Shown here in pieces: positions 42,660-52,198 of a DNA stretch of 64,000 nucleotides. How positions within the stretch are numbered: the first letter of the stretch is position 1; every line of letters begins with the position of its first letter. A model generated the notes under the pieces. That model worked only from the letters and a program-made list of their open reading frames with translations, did not search any database and was not told where the DNA came from. A program made the position numbers and the translations under genes. The stretch is from CAXMQZ01 sp963707075 (GTDB lineage: Bacteria > Acidobacteriota > Thermoanaerobaculia > Multivoradales > JAHEKO01): contig CAVPOX010000002.1 of assembly GCA_963707075.1 (NCBI GenBank), positions 1,674,001 through 1,738,000 on the forward strand. The letters are read 5' to 3'.

Positions 42660-43612
42660 CCGTCGACCTGCTCCCGCCGCCAGGTCAGATACTCCTGGAT
42701 GCCCCCTTCCAGAGAGGTGAACTCGGCATCGTAGCCGGCTGAGCGTAACCGGGTCAGGTCGGCCTGTGTGTAGCTCTGATACTTGCCTGACAGCGATTCG
42801 GGGAAGGGAATGTACTCGACCTCGCCCTGGCCGCGAAACTTCACCACCTCACCGGCAAGATCGTTGAAGGTCCGACTGGCACCTGTTCCGCAATTGAAGA
42901 TCCCCGACTTGTCCGGATTCTCCATGAAGAAGAGATTGACCTTCACCACATCCTTGACGTAGATGAAGTCGCGCCGTTGCTCCCCCGCTGCATAGCCTTC
43001 CGTCGGCCCGAAGAGTCTCGCCCTGCCATCGGTGGCGAGTTGGTTGTCGAGCTGCCGCACCATGCTCGCCATCGGGCCCTTGTGGGCTTCGCGCGGACCA
43101 AAGACATTGAAATACCGCAGTCCGACTATCTGGCTCTGCGCCTCGGCCAGCACCCTTCGCACGTGCAGATCGAAGAGCAACTTGGAGAACCCGTAGACAT
43201 TCAGTGGCGCTTCGTTGTCGGGCTCTTCAGCAAAAACCGCCCCGCCGCCGTAAACCGCTGCCGACGAGGCGTAGATCAGGGGAATCCGACGGTCGAGGGA
43301 GAACTCCAGAAGAGCCTTCGAGTACGCGTGGTTGTTCTTCATCATGTAGCGGCCGTCCGACTCGGTGGTCGAGGTACAGGCCCCCTGATGAGAGATCAAC
43401 TCCACGTCGGCGAGGGCGGACGAGCCGCCGGCAACCATGGCCAGAAAGTCCTCTTTATCTATGTAGTCCGCGATCTCGGCCCCCACCAGGTTCTTGAACT
43501 TGTGAGCGGCCGTCAGGTTGTCGACAACCACGACATCACTGCGACCCGCCTGGTTGAGGGCCCAGACCAGATTGCTTCCGACAAAACCCGCCCCACCTGT
43601 GACAACGATCAC
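42656..43612 (-). CDS. hldD: ADP-L-glycero-D-manno-heptose 6-epimerase
   Basis: A 318-residue short-chain epimerase with the NADP loop 'VTGGAGFVGSNLVWAL', the Ser/Tyr/Lys triad region 'YASSAAVYG' and 'YGFSKLLFD', and 'RYFNVFGPREAHKGPMASM'. It finishes ADP-L-glycero-D-manno-heptose for the LPS inner core. It is the first gene of the four-gene heptose unit and is divergent from the GT9 gene (83 bp between starts, the likely promoter region). ATG 43612. Confidence 0.95.
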   Translation of the reverse strand: MIVVTGGAGFVGSNLVWALNQAGRSDVVVVDNLTAAHKFKNLVGAEIADYIDKEDFLAMVAGGSSALADVELISHQGACTSTTESDGRYMMKNNHAYSKALLEFSLDRRIPLIYASSAAVYGGGAVFAEEPDNEAPLNVYGFSKLLFDLHVRRVLAEAQSQIVGLRYFNVFGPREAHKGPMASMVRQLDNQLATDGRARLFGPTEGYAAGEQRRDFIYVKDVVKVNLFFMENPDKSGIFNCGTGASRTFNDLAGEVVKFRGQGEVEYIPFPESLSGKYQSYTQADLTRLRSAGYDAEFTSLEGGIQEYLTWRREQVDG

Positions 43613-43695
43613 ATCAAATCTCCTTTGCGCCTCGAGCCCGCCTAGCCTATCCCGAGATGTGATCCAATAAGCTCCTCGGCAGGACGGGACCTCGA

Positions 43696-44943
43696 ATGGA
43701 AGTCACCACCATGCGCAGAATCGACGGCTGGATCGGGACCCCGATCTGTGCCTTGCTGACGGTGGTGCGGCGCGTCTCCGACCCTTTTCGACACCAGGCT
43801 TCTGATCGACCCAAGCGTATTCTTATCGTCAAACTCGCCGAACAGGGCGCCACCGTCGTCGCGTACTCGGCGCTACGGCGTGCGACCGAGATGGTGGGGC
43901 GGGAGAACGTCTTCTTCGCGGTCTTCGCCGAGAACCGCTTCATCGTCGACCAGCTCGATCTCATTCCCACCGAGAATGTCATCGAGATCCGCACCAATGC
44001 GGGGATCTTCACGCTCGCCACCGACCTGTGGCGCTCACTCCGCCGTTTCTGGCGAGAGCATCTCGATACCTCCGTAGACTTCGAGTACTACGCTCGCGCC
44101 TCGGCAATCATCTCGTATCTCAGCGGCGCCTCCCGCAGGGTCGGCTTCCACTCCTTCGCCGGTGAGGCCTCGTATCGAGGCGATCTCATGACGCATCGCC
44201 TGGTCTTCAACCCCTTTCTCCACGCGGGTCAGATCTTCCGTTTCCTGGTCGAGGCGGCCGATGTGCCGGCCAAATCCCTTCCCGCCATGGATACTCCTCG
44301 ATGGGAAGACGCGCAACCACCGATGATCCAGCCTACTTCGCAGGAGATCCAGGAGGTCGAGGAGATCGTACGGAGCGTCACGGGCAGCGCAGAGGCACCC
44401 CGCTTGATACTGCTCAACGCCAACACGGGAGATCTGCTACCTCTGAGGCGTTGGCCTCGCGACCGGTATGTCGAGCTCGCGCGACGACTGCTGGACCAAT
44501 ATCCGGATGTCTATGTCGGGTTGACGGGCTCGCCGGGCGAGGCCGCCGGGGCTCAAGAGTTGGTAGACGCGGTGAATTCGGATCGGTGTGTCAACTTCGG
44601 CGGCACCACGACCTTGAGACAGCTACTGATCCTCTACTTCCTCTCGGAGGTCATGGTGACCAACGACAGTGGTCCGGCACACTATTCGGCCCTGGCCCCA
44701 ATCGATGTCATCACCCTCTTCGGTCCGGAGACCCCGGCCGCCTTTGGATCCCTCTCACCCCGCAGTCACCTGTTCTGGGCCGGGCTGCCATGCAGCCCGT
44801 GCATCAATGCCTTCAACGATCGCTGGTCACCCTGTCAGGACAATCTCTGCATGCAGAGGATCACCGTCGACGAAGTCTTTGCCCGCGCCTGTGAAGTGTT
44901 CGACGAACGCCTGGCCAGGGCAGCGACACCTGCCTCCGGCTAG
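43696..44943 (+). CDS. Glycosyltransferase family 9 (heptosyltransferase-like)
   Basis: A 415-residue GT-B enzyme that probably adds heptose to the LPS core. Features are 'RILIVKLAEQGATVVAYSALRRATEMVG', 'RRVGFHSFAGE', 'LILLNANTGDLLPLRRWPRDRYVELARRLL' and 'VMVTNDSGPAHYSALAPIDVITLFGPETP', the last being the nucleotide-sugar binding region of GT9. It is divergent from hldD, the producer of its donor. ATG 43696, or 43711 as an alternative. The stop abuts that of the convergent aminotransferase (CTAGCTAG). Confidence 0.9.
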   Translation: MEVTTMRRIDGWIGTPICALLTVVRRVSDPFRHQASDRPKRILIVKLAEQGATVVAYSALRRATEMVGRENVFFAVFAENRFIVDQLDLIPTENVIEIRTNAGIFTLATDLWRSLRRFWREHLDTSVDFEYYARASAIISYLSGASRRVGFHSFAGEASYRGDLMTHRLVFNPFLHAGQIFRFLVEAADVPAKSLPAMDTPRWEDAQPPMIQPTSQEIQEVEEIVRSVTGSAEAPRLILLNANTGDLLPLRRWPRDRYVELARRLLDQYPDVYVGLTGSPGEAAGAQELVDAVNSDRCVNFGGTTTLRQLLILYFLSEVMVTNDSGPAHYSALAPIDVITLFGPETPAAFGSLSPRSHLFWAGLPCSPCINAFNDRWSPCQDNLCMQRITVDEVFARACEVFDERLARAATPASG

Positions 44944-46086
44944 CTAGCCGAGCCCCATTACACCCTGCAATTCAGACAGGGCGTCCAGATCCTCCTCCTC
45001 GTACAGCGAGGAGAACCGCAGGTAGCGATTGGGCTCGATATCCCAGGCGGCGACGGCCAGGCCAAATCGATCGAGTAACAGGTCGGCAGCCTCCTGCGCT
45101 GTCTCGACCGGTCGACCATCGACCTTCGCAGGCGCATCGGTCAGCACGAACATCCCGGACGGCGTCGGATACGGCGCAAAACCGAGGTCGGTCAACTGAG
45201 TGCGCAGGCGCTCGATGCGGTCGTGGTAGAGCTCCCGCACCTCTTCCAAATAGGTCTCTTCGGCGAAGGCACTGATCGCTGCCTGCAGCTGCAACGCACT
45301 CAGGGGCGCCCACGCGAAGTCACTGAACTGCCGAATCGGATCGATGATCCGCTGGGATCCGATCAAGAAGGCGATGGCGACAGGTCCCAACGGGAACAGT
45401 TTCGCCATCGCGTGGAGCTCGACCACGCCCTGACTCTTGCTGACGCCCAGACTGTCATCCAGCAGGGAAATCGGGCCTCCACTGTAGACCAGTGGGCCAT
45501 AGGTCGCATCATTGAAGAGGATGGGATGCTCGCCAAATCTCTCGGCGAGCACTTCGATCGTCCGGGCGGTCAGGATCGCCGCCGTCGGGTTGTTCGGATA
45601 GTTGAGGGAAACCAGGTCGACAGGTGCGATCTCCCCGGACTGAAGGTTGGACAGGTCCGGGAGAAACTCGAGCAGGGGGTCGAGGGGCGCCACCTGCACC
45701 CGGCAGTGCTGATGGGCTGCGACGCGCGCAAAGGCAGGATAACCCGGCTCGGTCACCAAGACTCCGTCGCCGGGTGCGAGCAAGCAGGCCGTCATGGCCG
45801 TCATCGCAGCACGTCCCCCTGGAACCGGAAGAATTTGCTCGGGTTCAACCACCACGCCAAATTCACGGCTCAGGTAGGCGGAGGCCTGCTCGCCGAACTG
45901 GCGATGCTCGGCGAGACCAGCCCGCCTCATCATCGCCTCGCCACCGCTCAAGACTTGCCGTCTCAGCGACTCGGGCAGCTTCTGGTGAAGGTTGCCGAGA
46001 GCGAAGTTCAGCACCTGACCGCTGTGCTGACTGATCCGGTCCCGGATGACCGAAAACTGATATCGCGCCTGCTTGTCACCACTCAT
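44944..46086 (-). CDS. Fold-type-I aminotransferase (class I/II)
   Basis: A 380-residue PLP enzyme. The PLP lysine is in 'ELHAMAKLFPLGPVAIAFL', the cofactor Asp/Tyr region in 'HPILFNDATYGPLV', the Asn in 'LNYPNNPTAAIL' and the carboxylate Arg probably in 'NRYLRFSSLY'. Related to aspartate-type and LL-diaminopimelate-type aminotransferases; the amino acid partner is not assignable. It follows a UPF0104-type membrane protein with a 3-bp gap, at the end of the unit starting with the DegT gene, so a role in envelope sugar or lipid chemistry is possible. Confidence 0.85.
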   Translation of the reverse strand: MSGDKQARYQFSVIRDRISQHSGQVLNFALGNLHQKLPESLRRQVLSGGEAMMRRAGLAEHRQFGEQASAYLSREFGVVVEPEQILPVPGGRAAMTAMTACLLAPGDGVLVTEPGYPAFARVAAHQHCRVQVAPLDPLLEFLPDLSNLQSGEIAPVDLVSLNYPNNPTAAILTARTIEVLAERFGEHPILFNDATYGPLVYSGGPISLLDDSLGVSKSQGVVELHAMAKLFPLGPVAIAFLIGSQRIIDPIRQFSDFAWAPLSALQLQAAISAFAEETYLEEVRELYHDRIERLRTQLTDLGFAPYPTPSGMFVLTDAPAKVDGRPVETAQEAADLLLDRFGLAVAAWDIEPNRYLRFSSLYEEEDLDALSELQGVMGLG

Positions 46087-46089
46087 TGT

Positions 46090-47031
46090 TCAGAGAACCC
46101 CTTGTCGAGACTCCGTTGATCCTTCGTCCAGATCCGCAGCGACAGCCTCACCCTCGATCACCGCTGCGCGCTTCTTCAAGACGGCCAAGGCGATCCATCC
46201 TATGGGAAGCCAGATCCAGAAGGTGATCAATCTGAAGGCACCGATGGCGAGAACCAGGTGCTCGCTGGGAATCTTCATCAACCGCAGGGACGCTCCAAGA
46301 AAGCCTTCCGTGGCTCCGATCCCCCCCGGCAAGCCTGTCGCTATACCCAGGACCGAGGACGCTGGAGCATAGAACAAGGCGTCCCAGAGATTGGGATTGC
46401 CCGGCAGCCCCTTGATGACCAGGTAGAAGGCCACTCCATGAGCGACCCAGCCCGACATTTCGATGAGGATGATGGCCAGTGTCTTCCATTGCCACCAGAA
46501 CGCCGCGGGTAGCTCCAGCTTGGTGCCGGTGAGTCGATCGGCAATCTGGTCCCCGAGAAAGAGCGACACCGCAATGACGGCCAACGCCGCCAGCGGTGCC
46601 GTCAGAGGGTGGAACTGATAGGCCAACAGCGCTGCCAACAGTGCCGCCACCGAAGTGGAGTCGAGCACGAAGGCCACGGCTTCGGCCTTCAGGCAGTGCC
46701 GCAGACCTCCTCGCTTGAGACGCAGCATCGCATCGGGCCGAATCAGGCGGCCGAGTTGTGCCGGCAAAAGGAGTCCAGCCCGACCGGAGAGATAGGCGGT
46801 CACCCCCCCGGAGTCGAAGGCCTTGATCCGCAAGCGCTCATAGACCCACATCCAGCCGGTGGCTTCGAGAGCCACGTCGACACATGCCAGCACGAACACC
46901 AGCGGCATGACCCCCATCTTGTCGCGCCAGAACCCCGCTGCCGCCATCGGGTCGCCGGTGAAGAACGCGTAAATCCCATACGCCGTCACCGCTACCAACA
47001 GGACCAGGGCACCGGCCCTTGCATGCTTCAT
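46090..47031 (-). CDS. Lysylphosphatidylglycerol-synthase-TM-like (UPF0104) membrane protein
   Basis: About 313 residues with seven or eight membrane segments and the family motifs 'YLSGRAGLLLPAQLGRLIRPDAML', 'VIKGLPGNPNLWDALFYAPASSVLGIATGLPGGIGATEGFLGASLR' (the G-L-P-G-G-I-G-A-x-E signature). Members lacking the catalytic domain act in lipid or glycolipid handling; the specific role is unknown. ATG 47031 is preferred; an upstream TTG at 47070 is in frame but lacks a ribosome site. It sits between the GT39 gene and an aminotransferase gene on one strand. Confidence 0.82.
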   Translation of the reverse strand: MKHARAGALVLLVAVTAYGIYAFFTGDPMAAAGFWRDKMGVMPLVFVLACVDVALEATGWMWVYERLRIKAFDSGGVTAYLSGRAGLLLPAQLGRLIRPDAMLRLKRGGLRHCLKAEAVAFVLDSTSVAALLAALLAYQFHPLTAPLAALAVIAVSLFLGDQIADRLTGTKLELPAAFWWQWKTLAIILIEMSGWVAHGVAFYLVIKGLPGNPNLWDALFYAPASSVLGIATGLPGGIGATEGFLGASLRLMKIPSEHLVLAIGAFRLITFWIWLPIGWIALAVLKKRAAVIEGEAVAADLDEGSTESRQGVL

Positions 47032-47075
47032 CCAGCTCACGGTCTGACAATACCAGCGCCAGCGGTGCAAGCCGA

Positions 47076-48713
47076 CTATTGGCGCAGATTCTCGGGAACG
47101 GCCGCGGCCTGTTCCCTTTCCGGTCGGTTCGAAATCAGCACCTTGTCACCGATTCGGCGCACGAAGGCGAACCGGTCGCGATGCTCCATGATGCGATGGA
47201 GGTGGCGCAGATCGGAGACAAAGAAGACCTCTCTGTCTGCACTGATGTACTCCCCGACCTGGCTGGTGGGCAAGACGACTCCTTCGCGGTCGGTGTAGAA
47301 GAGGGCGGAGTCTTTCTCGCGCCAGTGGAAGACCATCGGCTCTCCCGGCGGGAGAATGCGGTCGAGCTCCAGGGCCATCTCCCGCGTCGAACGGTAGGGG
47401 TCCATGGTTGGACCAATCCAGCAGGTAAACAGTGCCAGGCCGCCCATGACCCCGACCACGATGGAACCGAAGGCCCCCCTGTTGCGGCCGACTATCAGAA
47501 ACCCCAATGCCGCTCCTCCCCCGATCAAGACAATTGCCAGCAAACAGGCGATCTGCATCTGGGTGATGCCGTACTTGACCTGCAGGCTCATCGGTGGGTT
47601 CTGCCACAAGTAGAGGCAACCCGCGATCGCCACCACGACGACGGGAATGTGTGACCAGAGCAGGTGGCGACGGCGAGCAGGTTGCGGCGGGGACATCGCC
47701 TCTGCCCAGACCTGCCCGATGAGTATCGCGACCGCCGGCATCAAGGGGAGGAGATAGGTCACAAGTTTCGACCTGGCAACGGAAAAGAAGAGAAACATCA
47801 TACCGACCCACAGAAGGAGATAGAGAATCGCCTCCCTGTGATCCCCGGCGAGCCGCCGCCATGCTCGGTAGATAGCCACCGGCAGGAAGCTCGACCAGGG
47901 CAGCAGCGCACCCAGAAAAACAGGAATGTAGAAATGCCAGGGTGCAGGGTGGGAAGACTCCTCCGAGGTGAAGCTGCCAAATGTCTTTTCGATCAGGAAG
48001 TAACTCAGATAGCCCTCGTTGCGCAGGCTCATCAGGATGTACCACGGAGAGACCAGGACCAGGAAGATCAGCGCTCCCCAGCCAAGCTGCATTTCGCGAA
48101 TCAACCCCAGCCGGCGGGTCAACAAGAGAAACGGGCCAATGACCAGTGCAGGAAGCACCAGACCGAGCGGACCCTTGGCCAACACGGCTCCCGCCAGGGC
48201 CACGTAGAACAACAGGAAGCACGCCTTCCTGTGCCCCGGATCCACCACGGCCATCCAGAAGAGATAGAGCGCCAAGGTAGTAAAAAGCGCCAGCGCGCTG
48301 TCGTGAACCACCGTCCGAGACATCGCCAGGTAAAGGATTGTGGTCGCCAGCACCGAACCACCGAGAAAGCCGGTTCGGGCGTCGAACATCCTGCGACCCA
48401 GAAAAAAGGTCACCAGGACGCCACACAGACCTACCACGGCGGCCGGCAATCTCGCCGCCGTCTCCGTAAAACCGAGCAACGCGAACGAGATCGCCACCAG
48501 CCAGGTGAAAAACATCGGTTTGTCGAGAAACGCTTCGCCGTTGTAGGTGGGTGTCACCCAATCCCCGCTTTCCACCACATACCTGGCGGAGACCGAGTGC
48601 ATCCCTTCGTCAACGTCCCAGAGATCCCGGGATCCAAGGTAGAAGAAGAAGAGAAAAAGGCAGAGCCCGACCAGCAGGAGAACCAGGCGCCGGTCACTTG
48701 GATCAGAGGACAC
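47076..48713 (-). CDS. ArnT-like GT39 glycosyltransferase, copy 1
   Basis: A 545-residue integral membrane glycosyltransferase with 11-12 segments. The first periplasmic loop 'YLGSRDLWDVDEGMHSVSARYVVESGDWVTPTYNGEAFLDKPMFF' carries the D-E catalytic motif of the PMT/ArnT family. It transfers a polyprenyl-phosphate-linked sugar to an envelope acceptor; ArnT itself adds aminoarabinose to lipid A. Donor and acceptor are unknown here. The start is GTG 48713, 2 bp after the DegT gene stop, so coupling is likely. Confidence 0.9.
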   Translation of the reverse strand: MSSDPSDRRLVLLLVGLCLFLFFFYLGSRDLWDVDEGMHSVSARYVVESGDWVTPTYNGEAFLDKPMFFTWLVAISFALLGFTETAARLPAAVVGLCGVLVTFFLGRRMFDARTGFLGGSVLATTILYLAMSRTVVHDSALALFTTLALYLFWMAVVDPGHRKACFLLFYVALAGAVLAKGPLGLVLPALVIGPFLLLTRRLGLIREMQLGWGALIFLVLVSPWYILMSLRNEGYLSYFLIEKTFGSFTSEESSHPAPWHFYIPVFLGALLPWSSFLPVAIYRAWRRLAGDHREAILYLLLWVGMMFLFFSVARSKLVTYLLPLMPAVAILIGQVWAEAMSPPQPARRRHLLWSHIPVVVVAIAGCLYLWQNPPMSLQVKYGITQMQIACLLAIVLIGGGAALGFLIVGRNRGAFGSIVVGVMGGLALFTCWIGPTMDPYRSTREMALELDRILPPGEPMVFHWREKDSALFYTDREGVVLPTSQVGEYISADREVFFVSDLRHLHRIMEHRDRFAFVRRIGDKVLISNRPEREQAAAVPENLRQ

Positions 48714-48715
48714 GA

Positions 48716-49936
48716 CTAGAGTGAAGTGACGACCTTACGGGTGCGGGTGGCAATCGAATCGATCTGGGCGGTCGACAGCTGGGGGTAGGCCGGCAGGTGA
48801 AGGACTTCCTTCTCTGCCCGAACAGAATTGGGAAAGGTCGCGGCGCCCTCGAACATGCCACTGCAGTCGCGCATGTAGTGGTGCTTGCTGTCTACGCCCG
48901 CTCGCAGCAGGGCATCGGCCACCTCCTGCATGTTGGCAAAGAGGGCCGTGACCAGCATGTAGTTGGCCGTCACGTGAGGTCCGGCCGGTCGCTGGAAGGT
49001 GACGCAATCCTCGAGTTGGGATATCAACCGTTCAGCATTGTTGTTGCGCCGCACGCTCATGGGCTTGATCTTTTCCATCTGCCGTGCCCCGAGACGGGCC
49101 TGGTAGTTGGTGAATTTTCCCAGGCGTCCGGCCATGGAAACCTCGTCACCGTGATAGCCGGAAGCGAATCGATCTTCACCCTCCTTGTCCCGCGGGGCGA
49201 AGCGCAACGCCTGGTAAACACCCAGGTTGAACGCCATTGGGTGGGTCACCGTCGCTTCGAAGGTGGTCTTGAACAAGCGTTTGGCCAGCCAGTTCATGTC
49301 CTTCTGTGGCTCTTCCGCACCCACTTTGCGGATCCGCTCGGCGAGCGCTGCATCGCTCACCGTCACCATGCCACCCCCCATGGTATTGATCATCTTCGAC
49401 GTCTCGAAGCTGAAGTAGCCAGCCGAGCCGAAGGCTCCTGCCTTGCGGCCGCCCACCGAGGCGCCGTAACAGTGAGCGCAATCCTCGATCAGATGAGCAC
49501 CGTGCGAGTCACAGATCTCGGCGATTTTGTCGATCTGGCAAGGCACTCCGTAAAGGTGGGTCGCAATCACGGCCCGGGTGCGTTCGGAGATCACCGACTG
49601 CAGCGCCTCCGGGTCCATGCCCAGCGTCCGCCTCTCACAGTCGGCGAACTGCAAGTCGAACCCCAGTGATTTCACCAGAAATGGCACGATGGGGTAGCCG
49701 AACGCCGAGCAGATGACTTCGTCGCCCTTCTCGAGCTCGAGTGCCTCAAAAAGGAAACGCAGACCGGCGCGCGCCGACGGTACAGCCACTGCCTCGGGGA
49801 CTCCGATGAACCGAGCGAAGGCCTGCTCGAGCCGCGAGATCTCCTCTCCCTCCCAAAGGTCGCCTCGCATCCATCCACCTAGCGCTTGTCTCCAGGCCGC
49901 CGGGGGAAGCGTGATTCTCTGCCGTGCTATCGCCAT
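48716..49936 (-). CDS. DegT/DnrJ/EryC1/StrS-family aminotransferase
   Basis: A 406-residue sugar aminotransferase-type PLP enzyme: 'VPSARAGLRFLFEALELEKGDEVI', 'LIEDCAHCYGASVGGRKAGAFGSAGYFSFETSKMINTMGGGMV', with the PLP Lys in SFETSKMIN. Such enzymes make amino sugars for LPS or glycolipids, as ArnB does for the ArnT route. Together with the downstream GT39 gene an amino-sugar modification of the envelope is suggested (inference). ATG 49936; divergent from the second GT39 gene. Confidence 0.9.
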   Translation of the reverse strand: MAIARQRITLPPAAWRQALGGWMRGDLWEGEEISRLEQAFARFIGVPEAVAVPSARAGLRFLFEALELEKGDEVICSAFGYPIVPFLVKSLGFDLQFADCERRTLGMDPEALQSVISERTRAVIATHLYGVPCQIDKIAEICDSHGAHLIEDCAHCYGASVGGRKAGAFGSAGYFSFETSKMINTMGGGMVTVSDAALAERIRKVGAEEPQKDMNWLAKRLFKTTFEATVTHPMAFNLGVYQALRFAPRDKEGEDRFASGYHGDEVSMAGRLGKFTNYQARLGARQMEKIKPMSVRRNNNAERLISQLEDCVTFQRPAGPHVTANYMLVTALFANMQEVADALLRAGVDSKHHYMRDCSGMFEGAATFPNSVRAEKEVLHLPAYPQLSTAQIDSIATRTRKVVTSL

Positions 49937-49998
49937 CGCCCGAGCATCTTAATCGAAAACGACGGTCCCTCACCCATTCTTGAGCTACACTTTTTGCG

Positions 49999-51684
49999 AT
50001 GTTCGAGGATCGACTCCCCGGTCTACTGCTCCGCCACCGCTACACCCTCTTGCTGGTGGTCGGCTTCCTGCTCTACGTGCCATTCCTCGGCATGCGCGAC
50101 ATGTGGTACCCGGACGAGCCAGATATCGGTGAGGTCTGCAAGGCGATGTATGACAGCGGCGACTGGATTGCACCCCGCCGCATGGGCGAGATCTGGGTCG
50201 ACTATCCACCGATGGTCTACTGGACCGGGACGGCTACTTCTCATCTGCTCGGCGGGTTCTCGGAATTCGCGCTGCGCCTGCCCAACTCCCTGGCAGCCAT
50301 CGCTCTGGCCCTGGTCACTGCCTGGGCCGCCTCCAGATGGTGGAGTGCCGCTGCGGGATTCTGGGCCGGCTTTACCCTGCTGACCTTTCAACAATACGCC
50401 TACGAAGCCATCAACTACCGGCCCGATGTTCTCTTCGCCCTCTTCATCGGGGCTGGTTTGCTCGCCTATGCCAAGGGGGTCGAGGATCGCCCGATCTGGC
50501 CCTGGCGTATTGCTGGATTCGCACTTCTCGGTTTGGCCATGCTCTCCAAGGGTCCATTGGGCCTCTTGCTTCCCGGATTGGTGTTGACGCTCTGGCATGG
50601 AAGTCGACGGGAGTGGCGTCGCATACCGGAGCTGGCGCCACTTTCGATAGTGGCTTTGGCGGTCTACCTGCCCTGGTTCGTCGCCTGTGCCCACGCCATG
50701 GGAGCGGACAGCATCTTGCAGGAGCTCTACGCGCAGAGCCTGGAACGATTCGGTGCCGCAACGTTTCGTGGACATGGCCAGCCTTTCTACTACTACCTCA
50801 CCCAGATCTGGATCGACCTGCTCTGGTGGGGTCCTCTCCTGCCCATCGCTATCTGGTGGGGCTACCGCGCTGGACGATGGCGCGATCGCAATTACCAACT
50901 CGCCCTCTGGTGGTTCGGAACCTTCATTGTTTTCCTCACCACCGCGGTCACCAAACGCCAGGTCTATATGCTGCCGGCGCACCCCGCGGCGGCCCTGCTC
51001 CTGGCGCCCTGGATCGCGACTCTGACCAGGTTGGAAGCCGCTGACGGTCCGAGACCTTCGTCAAGGCCGGTCAAGCTTTACGGGACCTTCCTCGCGGTGC
51101 TCTTCGTGGTGCTCGCCGGAGTGATGCTGGCGATCACTCTTTTCGCTGGTCAGATCGTCGAATTCGGAGAGCTCACCCACACCGAGGCCGCGGTGGTGTA
51201 CGCCGAGCGGTTACCGGCGGCGGTGATGGCCGTGCTGCTGCTCGCCGCCGCCTGGTGGATCGGGCAAGCGGCACGCAAGGGTAAGGCTCGCGATGTCCTG
51301 GTCCGGCTGGCCGTCATCTGTATCCCGTTCTTCATGGTGGTCTTCGGCGTCATCATGCCTGCCCTCAACCCCCACAAGACGTATGTCCCACAAGGCCAAT
51401 GGATACGTGCCGAAATCGGCGAGGCGGAGAGCTTCGGTCTTGCCTATCCCCCGCGGGGACATCACAAGATGGGCGGTTTCAGGCTCTACACCGGGGCGCA
51501 CGTCGAGCTGCTCAATACTCGCGAAGACCTCGACCGTTATCTCGACCAGCACCCCGAGTCGCTCGTGCTGCTGCACAGCGAACACATCGCGGACTACTTC
51601 CAACCGAACGATACCGCCTGGGAGTCCCAGGTCATCCACGAGCTCGACGTCGGTCGCGACCACTACTTGGTCCTGCAGCGGTAG
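49999..51684 (+). CDS. ArnT-like GT39 glycosyltransferase, copy 2
   Basis: A 561-residue polytopic glycosyltransferase with the first-loop motif 'LGMRDMWYPDEPDIGEVCKAMYDSGDWIAPRRMGEIWVDYPPMVYW', where D-E is the catalytic pair of the family, then about 11 more segments and a soluble periplasmic C-terminus ('AYPPRGHHKMGGFRLYTGAHVELL'). It is similar in layout to the gene at 47076-48713 but not a close duplicate. It transfers a lipid-linked sugar to an unknown envelope target. ATG 49999. It is followed by the 530-bp structured intergenic region. Confidence 0.9.
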   Translation: MFEDRLPGLLLRHRYTLLLVVGFLLYVPFLGMRDMWYPDEPDIGEVCKAMYDSGDWIAPRRMGEIWVDYPPMVYWTGTATSHLLGGFSEFALRLPNSLAAIALALVTAWAASRWWSAAAGFWAGFTLLTFQQYAYEAINYRPDVLFALFIGAGLLAYAKGVEDRPIWPWRIAGFALLGLAMLSKGPLGLLLPGLVLTLWHGSRREWRRIPELAPLSIVALAVYLPWFVACAHAMGADSILQELYAQSLERFGAATFRGHGQPFYYYLTQIWIDLLWWGPLLPIAIWWGYRAGRWRDRNYQLALWWFGTFIVFLTTAVTKRQVYMLPAHPAAALLLAPWIATLTRLEAADGPRPSSRPVKLYGTFLAVLFVVLAGVMLAITLFAGQIVEFGELTHTEAAVVYAERLPAAVMAVLLLAAAWWIGQAARKGKARDVLVRLAVICIPFFMVVFGVIMPALNPHKTYVPQGQWIRAEIGEAESFGLAYPPRGHHKMGGFRLYTGAHVELLNTREDLDRYLDQHPESLVLLHSEHIADYFQPNDTAWESQVIHELDVGRDHYLVLQR

Positions 51685-51785
51685 GCGTCCTTGTGGCAGT
51701 CGGCGGTTGTTTTCCTGGATGGGTGAAGAGCAAAAGCAGCCCGGGTGACCAGCAGGTGACCGGAAACAGGCCTTGGAACGAAAGT

Positions 51786-51856
51786 AGGATCTGTGTTCCT
51801 CGCCTGGATGGCCTAGCCCGACCAGACCCCATCTGCGGCGAGGAACACAAGATCCT
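51786..51856. repeat. Long hairpin, 19-bp stem with one bulge
   Basis: AGGATCTGTGTTCCTCGCC (51786-51804) pairs with GGCGAGGAACACAAGATCCT (51837-51856) with a single bulged base. The loop can extend the stem through GGATGG against CCATCT with one G-U pair. It lies about 100 bp after the GT39 stop and has no U-tract, so a simple terminator role is not obvious. Confidence 0.7.
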
Positions 51857-51887
51857 GACAGGGTCCCAACAGAGGACTCCTCCGGAC

Positions 51888-51915
51888 GTCATCTGCAAGA
51901 TGCCCAGCAGATGAC
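51888..51915. repeat. 9-bp perfect hairpin
   Basis: GTCATCTGC (51888-51896) and GCAGATGAC (51907-51915) with a 10-nt loop. Confidence 0.65.
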
Positions 51916-52036
51916 ACCTATTCGCGCAGGGGCCTCGTCGATCGAGTCCTTCGTGGGGGAAAGGGCCTTGTGCCCTCCCGGGTGCCCGCATTTGACGCCC
52001 CCCATCGGGAGTCACATCCACTATGCGATCTCGCCA

Positions 52037-52198
52037 AGGGTCGTTGTGGGTGGTCCCAGGACGGGTCTCATTCCAAGCGCATCCGGGTAATCGTTGCAGG
52101 CCACTTACGGTCCGGCGCGCCGGAATGGGAGGGAGCGCCGTTCCTCTGCATTCCTCATCGCGCGAACCGTGCCCTCCGGGACCACCCACAACGACCCT
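52037..52198. repeat. Element bounded by a perfect 21-bp inverted repeat
   Basis: The arms 52037-52057 and 52178-52198 are exact reverse complements over 21 bp (left arm begins AGGGTCGTTGTGGGTGG). The 120-bp interior itself folds (TCTCATTCC near 52067 against GGAATGGGA near 52130, and a CCGGCGCGCCGG palindrome). The size and terminal repeats resemble a miniature inverted-repeat element; no target duplication is evident at the ends. Confidence 0.6.
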
